This document shows, in pieces, positions 31,401 through 41,089 of a stretch of DNA of 64,000 nucleotides (position 1 is its first letter; the number at the start of each line of letters is the position of its first letter). The position numbers were made by a program, and so were the translations under genes. Where the stretch lies: positions 62,001-126,000 of the forward strand of contig JAPXFQ010002745.1 in the NCBI GenBank assembly GCA_028564705.1. The letters are read 5' to 3'. The notes beneath the pieces were generated by a model. That model had not been told where the DNA came from and ran no database searches. It saw nothing but the letters and a program-made list of their open reading frames with translations. Source of the stretch: Apricaphanius iberus (lineage: Eukaryota > Chordata > Actinopteri > Cyprinodontiformes > Aphaniidae).

Positions 31401-32947
31401 ACTGGAGAGAAGGAGCCGCCGTTTCAGCTGGCCCTTATATCAGATCAGTGACGTCATCCAACATGTCCTCAATCAACTAGCCAATGAGAGGCCGTAGACC
31501 CGGAACAAAATGGCCACTGACTTGCCTGACTTGCCTGCCGCAAGGGATGCTGGGAGACTGAGTCCATTGAATGAATTCTGGACAAAGGCAACAATGAGGG
31601 AACAGCCCAGAAGTACACGCAGTGGACCAAAGTAACGAACGGTTGCTATTAGTAAGGAAACATTCACAAGCTGGCCAAGTTTTAATCCATTTGCGTGAAC
31701 GTTTTAAACATTATGCACAAATAAACCATTAAATGCCCATAAGGAGTGAACCAGGAGAGTAGAATCAACAGCTGTAGTCCATCATCAGCACAACATGTTG
31801 GTGACCCATAATCCTGAGCAAACTTCTTTCTACCATGTGTCACATGAGGTCATGTTTACTTGAGAAAACTATTATAAATGCTCTCTAATGTTTTCTTTTA
31901 TTGATTCTCATGTTTTATGCTTAATTGCTGTTTTTAATTTTCATACATTTTTACGCGTTTTTTAAAATCTTTTCCCTAATTGCTGTTTTTACTTTCCATG
32001 CTTTATCATATGTTTGGTTTCTTTGCTACCGAATCATCTAAAGCACCTTGAATTACCTTGTGTTGAAAGTCTGCTATACAAATAAATGATTGTAGTATAT
32101 AGTCATATAACAGCTGATTGATAATGAATCCTAACATTTTCCAACAGAGGATCGGGAGCTGAGGGTCGTGGTGATTGGGAACCAGGCTGCAAAGAAGCAT
32201 GAGGTCATTGAAATGTTCCAGAACTACTCCAACTGTCCTGAACCCACTGGAAGTCCAACTGAGACCGGGGTCAACATGTGCTGCTGTCCATGCAAAACTA
32301 ACTGTTATCCTGTGAAGATTGATGACTTAGACTTGGTTCTTTTTGACACACCTGATCTGAATGCTGCAAACTGCACAGATGATGATAAAAAAAATATAGA
32401 AGATATCCAAAGGTGCATCTCAAAATCTGCTCGCCATGTGTTCCTGTTAGTGCTAGACTTGGGCCGATACACGACAGGGAAGAAAGAACTGGTGGACCGC
32501 ATAACAGAAACCTTTGGTGAGAAACTAAAGGAGAACATGGTCATTGTGTTCAAGGGAGACACTTCAGATGACAGAATAGATGTCAAAACGCTGAAAGATC
32601 AAATCAAAGACAACAAAGACCTTGGAGACCTGAACACCTTAATGCTGCACTGCAGCGAGAGGTTGGTGACTTTCTATGGAGATGATCTGTCTGCAGTCAA
32701 GAAGATAAAGGGTCACATCAATCACATCATCATACAGGGAGATGAGAAGTGCTACACTCATGAAATGATGATGGCTGCGAACAAAACAGGAAAATGTGAA
32801 AACCTTTCGCTGCGGCAAAAAATCTATTTAATGATTGGATTGTGGTTGTTAATTGCAGTTGGAGCCATTTTGTTCTTCTTCTGGAAAGATCTCTTTGAGG
32901 CTGTCGTGTCTAATATAAGTAAAAGCACAACAGATCGTTTGGGATAA
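28470..32947 (+). CDS. GIMAP-like pseudo-GTPase B with C-terminal membrane anchor (two coding exons)
   Basis: Exons 28470-28488 and 32148-32947 join in phase 1 to give 272 residues. The large exon follows the acceptor ttccaacag. Exon 1 (MSCCGS plus one base, strong donor gtgagt, good start context) is inferred, but phase and length match gene A. The fold follows AIG1, but nucleotide-binding motifs are degraded: the P-loop position reads GNQAAKKH (17-24) in place of GxxxxGKS, G3 is DTPD (73-76, the same position as DTPG in gene A), and G4 is FKGD (141-144). Unusual additions are a Cys cluster MCCCPCKTNC (50-59), Cys3/Cys4 near the N terminus, and a hydrophobic helix at about 232-252 followed by a short tail. 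It is probably a membrane-bound, non-hydrolysing GIMAP relative. The frame is fully open, so it does not look like a pseudogene. Confidence 0.65.
29215..29345 (-). mobile_element. LINE 3'-end fragment
   Basis: The minus strand carries 'LDKLIRKAS'-type codons (around 29290-29315), equivalent to 'RLNNLMKKAG' in the LINE at 58040, beside an (AATAG)n tail. It is a short relic in the intron of GIMAP B. Confidence 0.45.
29823..30206 (-). repeat. Possible solo LTR
   Basis: Read on the minus strand the block has promoter-like 'gtatatataccc' (about 29966-29977), then 'aaaataaac' as a possible polyadenylation signal (about 29905), and ends 'agatttctaccaca' at 29829. This order is typical of a retroviral-type LTR. 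No target duplication is convincing and no internal genes flank it. Confidence 0.35.
30262..30625 (-). repeat. tRNA-derived SINE
   Basis: On the minus strand it begins with a tRNA-like head: A-box region 'gcgcagtggttagcg' and B-box 'gggttcgtatccc'. A conserved body follows, then a (ATGG)n-type tail at 30262-30280. It is the same family as 55922-56290 and lies antisense in the intron of GIMAP B. Confidence 0.8.
30700..32147. other. GIMAP B intron with a promoter-like block, otherwise nothing recognised
   Basis: Apart from the motif cluster at 31434-31490 there is no coding or repeat feature I can name. A minus-strand LTR or 5' untranslated region is possible between about 31050 and 31680. Confidence 0.35.
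31434..31490 (-). promoter_or_regulatory. Promoter-like motif cluster pointing left
   Basis: On the minus strand, in order: CCAAT-type ATTGGCT (about 31482-31488), a full cAMP-response palindrome TGACGTCA (31449-31456), and TATA-like GATATAAG (about 31434-31441). The spacing resembles a compact LTR or gene promoter. No leftward gene is recognised. Confidence 0.35.
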
Positions 32948-35900
32948 TGATCTGTATTGTCATGGATCTGCTTGAACAGCTTCAGTTCGGGTCCCATGTC
33001 AGAAGCTCCAAACGTTCAAACTTAAACCAAAAAAAAAAAAAAAAGTTTCTAAAATGATTAGGAAAAGTACACAGGGGCTGGCAATAAGTTTATAATAATA
33101 AGTTTACAATAATACATTTATACCCTCTAAACATCAGACTCCCTATGAACGCACAGATCGTGTCTATATTGTGTCGGTCGGTCCAAGAACAATTCTAGAT
33201 GTGGAAATTAGATCCACTATTTGGACGTCAATATGTAGTTTAACATTCTAACTGTGAACTATGAATTTTTTCAACGCCATGGGGACGTCTTCACACAGAT
33301 GCAGGAAAATGGCGCTGGCACTTGTTTTTATTCATATATCAAGATGTATTAATTCATATATCAAGATATTTTCTTTGTCAATATTATTCAATAATAATTT
33401 CGTTTTTTGACTAATTATTTGTTTGAGCACATGGTATTTTGTTATTTTTTTATTTTATTTTATTTGTTGTAGTCCGCAAAGACTTATGGGTAATGTGTTC
33501 ATGTTAATTGTAGAATTTCTCCATTTTACATTATAATTTATGTTCCAAATGTAGTCATGTTCTTTACTTATCTTTTGAGTTATGTTGTTGTCAGAGTTTG
33601 GTTGTGTTTGTCCCTGCACCGTCTTAGAGATGGTAGTTTACGGGAGTTAGATCTCTGCATCAACTAGCTAGTTGATTGACATATGCCAAAGGTGTCTAAA
33701 AGGCTGCCCCCTAGTGGATTTATAGAGTGAAGAATGACAGAAGTCATATTTCAATTTTCAGTATGATTACATGTACAACATGTTCTCTAGCCTCTTAGAT
33801 GTAATAGAAGTGGTACAAAACAATGTCTAAAATTAGTCTCTATTTTATGTTGAAAAGATGTCTAAAATAATCACGTGGACTATAAATAGCCTTTGCACAG
33901 ACTTGAACCATAGACCACCTGGCGTTACAAAACCACCCCTTCAGTGGACCAAAATTGGATATCTAACTGTGACATAGAAGAGACGTCACTCTGACGTCTC
34001 ATTGGTTAGTGGGTAATGAAATTCAAATTGTGTGTTTGCTTTAAACTTTGTCTTTTTTAAAATGTCCAAGTGACATAATTAGATCATCTTAGAACATTTC
34101 AGCAGATAAAGAACGTTTCATAAATCGATGAAAACATTATAACTGAACTATAGCAGGATGTTAGAAGTTACTTAATGTGTTTTCTAGTTATTCTTGTGTC
34201 TTTAAACTAGAACATGGTATTGAGCCTTTAGATGTACAGAACTGTAACACAGGATAATAAAGTTTTCTACTGTTTATTAACCAGTTTTTAATGAGGATCA
34301 GAGACTGGATGTGTGTCGGCTCACAGCAGGGGTTCTGCTTGGTTTTTCTATACTTTGGGATGAGATATTGTTGACAAAAATCTGCTCTTCTCTGGACCTG
34401 ATGTGACTCCACCCATCCCAGCAGAGAGATTATCTGGACATCTAGAAAAGAATCAGCTGATTAACCCATCATTTTCTACTTCCTCTAAAAACTGCAACAG
34501 AAATATTGTTCTTCTTCTTTTTCTGGACTTCTATCCTCCCCAAATATGACAAATGTTCATAGATTTTCTTACATCTTTCATATGTTAACATTTTGTAGAG
34601 ACTCAGCCAGGATCCAGACAGAGAATCAATGGAGGGAGCTAAAGATTAGGGTGATTGTAAAGAGGCCTTCCAACCTCAAACATTTCAGTTTTTCTGCATG
34701 TTTCCATTGATCAGAACCAGATTTCCTGGATCTTGAATAAACCTGTAAATATTCCAGAACACTGCTGGACCTTCCTCTGTTCTGGTTGTTACTGGACCCA
34801 GTTCTGTCTGCTGAGGAAACTGCTTTATAAAATATACTGTTTGAACCGCATTAAATACATTTCAGCTTCATATCAGTTTGTTGTCTGTTTCATCTTTATT
34901 TAGTCTGAGCGTCACACAGTCTCACCTTTACTGCATTCATGCAGCTAAACAGAGTAAAACGTACTCCACTAGCAGTACTACCACTACTTCAACAACATCA
35001 TTTTACTTCATCAAGTAATACTAAAAATTAACCGCCAAATGAGTAAATCCAATAAGAGCAAAACGTTTTTTTGTTTTTAATATAAGTGCTGAGTAACTGA
35101 TCAAAACGTCCTTCAGAAGTGTCAAAAGTATTCATATTCATTACTGACGTAGAAGTTTAGATACAGTACAAGGGTTTAAAAGATTTTTGTAGAAGTTGAA
35201 GTATTGAGTTTTTTACTGAAGATGAAAAGAAGTTCTGATTTCCAAACTACTTAAGCTATAAAAGTAACAGTAATGTAAGAGAAAAAATGCAATTAGGGAA
35301 CAAAGCTGAAGCTGCAACACCTCCCAAAAACAGTGTTACTCAAGGCCATAATGTTATTTAAAAACATTAATATTGAAAAGTTTTGGATTTATTGTGTAAC
35401 CTATATGAACTACTGAGCATTAATACGCGATTCATGGAGTGGAAGATATGATGACTAGTTGCTTATTGCATAAGTATTATAAAGGACTCTATTGTGGCTA
35501 AAGTCGTTTTTAACAATCAGTATATTTTCTTTAGCATTTTCATTTACTTAACCACTCCAGACGGAAAGAACGAGGCTCTTACGCGTGTATAGTTTGAACT
35601 ACGACGGTAGAAAACAGTATGTTCGCTCCGTCTTTATTTTTCTTCTCAGCCTCAGCCACAGAATACCCATTACACAGCATGCCACTCAATAAATGATGCA
35701 AGAGCTCCACCATGTGGTAGGAGTCCGCTACTCTCTTATTCTTCCCAGATAACATAAGATTCCAAACAATGTGTTGCGTGTTTTGATATATAATAAACTT
35801 AAATGCAAACTATAAATAAAGAAACGTATTTATAGCATAAACACAATCATTGTCATGTTTCAATACATGTTCCCCAAACATCACTCAAAGTAATGTTACA

Positions 35901-37274
35901 TCTAAGTCTGAATTTAAACAACATAGAAAATGGTACTAACAGACTCTCTGTAAAGGACAGCAGAGCGCTGGACAATGAAGGGGTTTGTGTCATGGACAGT
36001 AAAGAGGTCAGCTAAATTATAATAATTGTTATCTTTAAGTCTTCAGGTCACACACATTTTTATTTTTAATTAGTTCATCTCATTACAACAGAAAGATGAT
36101 GACGTATAGCTTTCTTTCCTTCTCTGTGTCACCAGGTGTATAAAATCTGTATTTTATACATTTAATATATTTTAACAATATAATGTTTAATAAGAATATA
36201 ATATGGAATTATATCAAATAGTAATTGAATTGTAATCCCTCAGGTTGGGAACCACGGATGTAGAGACTGAATCGGCGCTCTGCTGCAGCACTGGAGGCTG
36301 GAACTAAACTCCACTTCAGTCAAAGTCTTAAAATTAGGGAACATTTCTCCGTCTGAAGTGATCAGAAGTCAGAATGACTCTCAGAACCTTCAGCAGGAGA
36401 AAATACTAGAGCGTACGTTCCTCCACCACACGTCTGGAACCAGCAGCACCAGTAACGGTCGCATTCCAAACCCAATTCCCAGCTTTATTAAGTTCAGCCT
36501 TTGGGTCTGACACTCAGAGTCATTCATGGGAAACGTTTTATTATAATTCAGTTACCTTTACTCCTTTCATAAAGTTACAAATATCAGCACGTCTGCATGA
36601 AGGGGTCAGGGACGGGAATTATAATAAGATAATTGTCAAAATGACAAACAACCTTAAGATTCACATTAAATTATGTACAAATAAAAATAAGGTTTCTACA
36701 TCAGTCATTATTTAACTTGGTGCTGTTTTAGAGCTCAGATCTGTTTGAAGCTGCTTGCAGCTTCAATGATTAGCTCCAACATGGAGATGATGTTTTTCTA
36801 TTGAATATTTCAGTCGCTTTCATCAATGTGACCCAGTGGTTCAGTTCAGCTGCTGGTTGGATCTTTTTTGCATGTTTTTCATCATGAATCTGCTAAACAC
36901 GACTGGGTTTCGATTCCTTAAGTCAAGACTTGTAGATTCTGTTGTGGTTTTAATAATAAACTGCAGAGTTATGGAGGATCAGAGCCTCAGCGCTCCAACA
37001 TCTTCACTTCCAGATCCTGATGTTCTGCAGCTACTTTTATTCTCTCTTCCTTCACTTTAATCAGATTCCAGACATTTTATTGTTTGATCTGTGTTTATTA
37101 TCTGATCTGATACTTCCCACATGTTTGCAGATGAAACTGTTAAAAACAACGATTTGTTTGGTGTTATCAGTGAAATGCTGCCCTCTGCTGCTCACAGGAG
37201 GTTCTTCCTGGATCTGTAGAACAGTTGTGCCCAAACTTTTTCCCTCAGAGAGGCAAAATGAAAAGCTATCAGGG
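32948..37274. other. Gene-free stretch after GIMAP B
   Basis: Probably contains the 3' untranslated region of GIMAP B at its start. AATAAA-type signals occur (for example 34736), but I cannot assign one. No open frame above about 74 codons and no recognisable exon or repeat end in the remaining 4 kb. Confidence 0.45.
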
Positions 37275-38710
37275 CAGTGGCGTAGCCACGGGTGTGCCAG
37301 TGCCGCCCACAGAGCCAGAGAGAGAGAGAGAGAGAGGAAAAATCTGGAGTCTGTTAAGCATTTTTACCGATTAGTTTCCACACCTCCCTCTCGCTTTATG
37401 TGATGCGCAGATGTGTTTTTTTTTCTATGCACGGAGTCCAGGTAAATAAATTCCATTTATTATTTATCCCGCTTCTCCTTGAAGAGTCGCGAGGGGTCTG
37501 GGGCATTTGTCCAGCGGTTATCGGGTAAGAGTAAGAGGCGCCATGAAACTTGGACAGGTCCCCAGTCAATCCACCCCAGTGCGCCAGTTAGAAGCGCTCC
37601 AGCCCGATATGTACCCCAGATGTGCGCCGCCTGCATGCAGCTTAACAACAGGCGCTCCTCCGGTAGTTTACAGGTCACGAAACGGCTCATTCTGAGAGTC
37701 TTCATCTTATGGTCGCTACAATGGGAGAAATATTTCCTCATGTTACACTTTTTGTCTGAAGTGAATGACGTTGCAGTCTCCAGTCTCCAGTAAAGCAAAG
37801 TGGGAATTCTGCCTGCAGATCCAACAGCTATGATTACCCATGGGGTAATCTAAAAAAAAATCCAAAAATGTAAGGCCAATAACTTCTGCAAAGATCCGAC
37901 AATAAGATTACAAAAAAGGGATACTGTAATAATAGCGCAAACGTTTCATTTCACTTTTATTTGTAGTTCTCTGGTCAGGTTGTTTTGATTAAATACTTCT
38001 TAACAGATAGGCTAATATTAAATATGTATTAATTTGTCAAACGATTGCTGGAGAGAGTCCCCACGTTTTCCCCAAGATGAACAGTTTGCTTTGCATTCTC
38101 ATTTCACTGCCTGTTACTCTGTAGAGCGCCTTTTTTTCAGTGGTGAACAGAATCAAAACCAGCAGCAGAGCTACAATGCTCACTGAGAGACTTAACAGCA
38201 TCTAATGGCTCATGTTGGAAAAAGAGCTTCCAGGCAAACTGGACTCTGCCGAAATAATAAACCTGTTTAAGGCCAAGCCACGCTGCCATGACTTGTGAAG
38301 CTGCAATCCGGAGTTGGGAAGTTCAGGTGCTTAAATAATATGTAGCCCTACATGTGATAGAGTAAGAAATAAATAGGATAAGATAAACAGGTTTACTTAT
38401 AAATACTACAGGAAATACATTTCAAAATTGTTAACAACTCATTTAAATTATGTTAAAAACTTGTGTTTAAAGGTTGAAAAGTTCTTATGATGTATTTCAA
38501 AAGTTGAGAAGTTATCTGTTTACACAAGCTAATACCAGCCAGTGATTTTGAATATGTTAGTCTGAAATTATTAGTTTTGCCTGCAGGCCTGTAGGTAGGG
38601 TGAGACAAATTATGAAACTGGCAACATTTTCCCTGTTTGTTGAAAATAAATTTGGCACACCCATTTTATGCTAGTGCACATCCAGTGTCATTTTTCTGGC
38701 TACGCCACTG
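37275..38710 (+). mobile_element. hAT transposon derivative with transposase C-terminal remnant
   Basis: The ends are exact 14-bp inverted repeats CAGTGGCGTAGCCA (37275-37288 and 38697-38710). Related sequence continues inward on both sides ('gggtgtgcca' and its complement). The flanks tatcaggg (37267-37274) and tatcagag (38711-38718) form an 8-bp target duplication with one change, as expected for hAT. Inside, about 38118-38295 encodes a broken hAT dimerisation domain ('FFSVVNRIKTSSRATMLTER' then 'ELPGKLDSAEIINLFKAK') with stop codons. The rest of the transposase is missing. A 104-codon open frame at 37479-37793 has no known domain. Confidence 0.85.
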
Positions 38711-39600
38711 TATCAGAGCCACCGGCCAAATGTCATAATAGTTACCACAAAATATACTTTCATTTCTTATATAGTTATTTAACCTTAATCTCTGTGTAAA
38801 TGACATAAAATAACGACAAATAAGTAGGAATGCATGTACGGGGCCGATACCGTTTTAATGGACTCATCTCGGTGTCAGTTTGTCAACCAATGCCATGAAC
38901 TGATACCAAAAAATGTAATAATTTCACAAAAAAATTTATTTTTCACTTAGTTTTGTGGACATTTTTATTTCCGTTGATCTAATTAACCTTCATTCATTAT
39001 TACGAGCAGAGAAGAAAATAAAACACGTCTTGCAAATCATTCAGGTTTTCTTTTTTTTGTGGTAGACTTTAGTATTTGGAAGTAATCCAAGTACAAATTA
39101 GTCATTACAGGCATTTAAAACACACATCTAAACTTCAGTATTTGACTGATTTTAGTGTTGTCAGAAAAATATTATTCCTCCCAGCATTTTTTACAAACTT
39201 ACTCTACATTCTCCTTGATAGATAATTTTGTCTGTTTAACAATAAAAACAGAAATTTGTCTTTCACGCAGCTTCATGAAATAAAATAAAGTAACATGTAT
39301 AAAACATCCTTGAAGGGGAAGACCTTTAAAAACAGTGTTTCATACTGTTTAAAAGCGTTATTGCAGCTGGAATGAATGAATTGTTGTAAATGTTTTGGAG
39401 GGCCAGCGGAGTTCTGTGTTCTGATGGCAGCAGAATGAAGAAGTGGTGCCTCTGTGATTACTGTGGCTTTCCTCACCACCTTTATAGTTGAGTCGTTCCA
39501 ATTATTTTGCTGGCCTGATTTTTTATAAGCTTCCACCTGTTTTGTCTGGTTCTGATGGTGGGGAATTTATAAACAAGCATTCAAATGTCTTTGCTTCTTC
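38711..39600. other. No recognisable gene
   Basis: AT-rich sequence with short frames only. Nothing can be assigned. Confidence 0.45.
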
Positions 39601-40530
39601 AGAACGCACATGGTGGGCCTCACTGAGGAGAAAACTTTATCAAGGGTCCCAGCTTCTACCAGGACAAAACTGTCCAATGTTTCCTTTGGTGAAGGCAGAC
39701 ACTCTGATTTGTCTAAAACCATTTTAGTTTGAGAGGATAAAATATTACATCTGATGGTGTCTACCTTCCTGAAGTGGGCTGCAAACTCCTCACAGAGCGT
39801 TTGAGGGGGTTTTCTGAATTGAATTTGAGGTGGAGTTGAAAATATTATTGATTGTGGAGAAAATAATTTTAGGATTATTTTTATCGTCGTAGAGGAATTT
39901 GGAAAAATATGCGTTCCTAGAATTTCTTACAGCATTATTGTATGTTTTTAGTAATTCTGAATATATCTGATGATTGTTATTTGATTTTTCCTGCATTGCC
40001 ACCCTCCAATTTCTCTTGAGTTTTTTTAGGTTTTCGTTTCCCCAAGGTGACGTATGATTTGACTGTATATGTTTGGTTTTGAGTGGAGCAAGTTTGCTGA
40101 GCAGGTGGAGGCGCTGTTGTGCTTTTTTTTTGTAGATGGAGCCTACATGTTCATAGAAGGATAGGCAGGTAGCAATCTCTGTCCCCATGTATTTAAAACT
40201 CTCAACCTGCTCCTCTAGCTGACTGTGGATGCTGAGTGGCTGGAACAGGAGCTCCTTGGTTTTAGCAATGTTCAGCTCCAGAGAATTATCAGCAAACGTT
40301 TGGACCAGCCTGCAGACTTCCTCATGATGCTGTGTCAGGGATGTAGTCAGTAAGACAGGCCACCAGGGTCATGCCATCTGCATACTTAAACAGTGAAAAT
40401 CCGTCTCTACTGCAGGTGATGTTTGTAGTATAAGCGGAGAACAGAATTGGAGAGAGCACAGCTGTCTTTAAAATCAATGAGCTGGATATAAAACCTTTTA
40501 AAAGGACGCGCTGTTCCCTAAAAAGCCCTT
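39600..40530 (-). mobile_element. Composite LINE relic (two LINE segments joined)
   Basis: Minus strand from 40530: 'LFKYADGMTLVACLTDYI' (RT catalytic box with YADD changed to YADG), 'LELNIAKTKELLFQP' and 'ESFKYMGTEIATCLSFYEHV', then 'KKKAQQRLHLLSKL', all from the post-catalytic RT region. At about 40090 the same open frame continues as 'NLKKLKRNWRVAMQEKSN', 'YSELLKTYNNAVRNSRNAYF', 'NNPKIIFSTINNIFN', and, after a frame change, 'VFSSVRPTMC', which in LINEs lies upstream of RT. The two parts are in the wrong order for one element, so this is a joined or rearranged pair. Confidence 0.7.
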
Positions 40531-40844
40531 TACCCATAAAATCAGCATGGGGGGGGTATGAAGTTCAGACAGACGGTGCAAAAGAGTTGTAATATGAAAA
40601 GCCAATGAATAAAACCCTGGTGTGTAGAGTCCAGTTGTTCTGAGACTTCATGGAAAAGCATCAGTGTTGCGTCCTCTGTGCTGCGTTTTGCTTCGTAAGG
40701 AAAGGATCCAAGACTCTGACCGGACCGGTTTTAGGACCACATTAGGCCTGTAATCTGTCAGGGCATCCAGAAACTGCTGAAACATCTAGATCCTTGTATC
40801 CGCATTTTAAACATGTGAGATATGCCGCCCATTATACTCATATG

Positions 40845-40945
40845 TAAGACCCACGGCGCCCCCTGGCGGGCCAAATTGAATGGTTTGAGGGGCCAACTTT
40901 GGCCCACGGGCCCCACTTTAGGCACCCCTTCTCTAGAAGCTGAGG
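40845..40945 (-). repeat. hAT-like terminal fragment
   Basis: The minus strand begins AGGGGTGCCTAAAGTGGGG and continues 'cccgtgggccaaagttgg', the terminal motif of a widespread group of hAT elements. Only this end is visible. Confidence 0.5.
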
Positions 40946-41089
40946 AGACAAAAACCTGCAGCAAAACAATAAAAATATGTTTTTACCAAAACCTGAAAAT
41001 CATATTCTGGTTGTGTAATATTCTGACAAAAGAAGCAGCTTTCAAAATGTTTTGTTTGAATAAATAAGCAGATTATCTGCAGCTTGTTT

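Noticed and set aside
37479..37793. Two overlapping 100-codon frames as a new gene
   Set aside because: They lie inside the hAT derivative, have no known domain and no exon signals.
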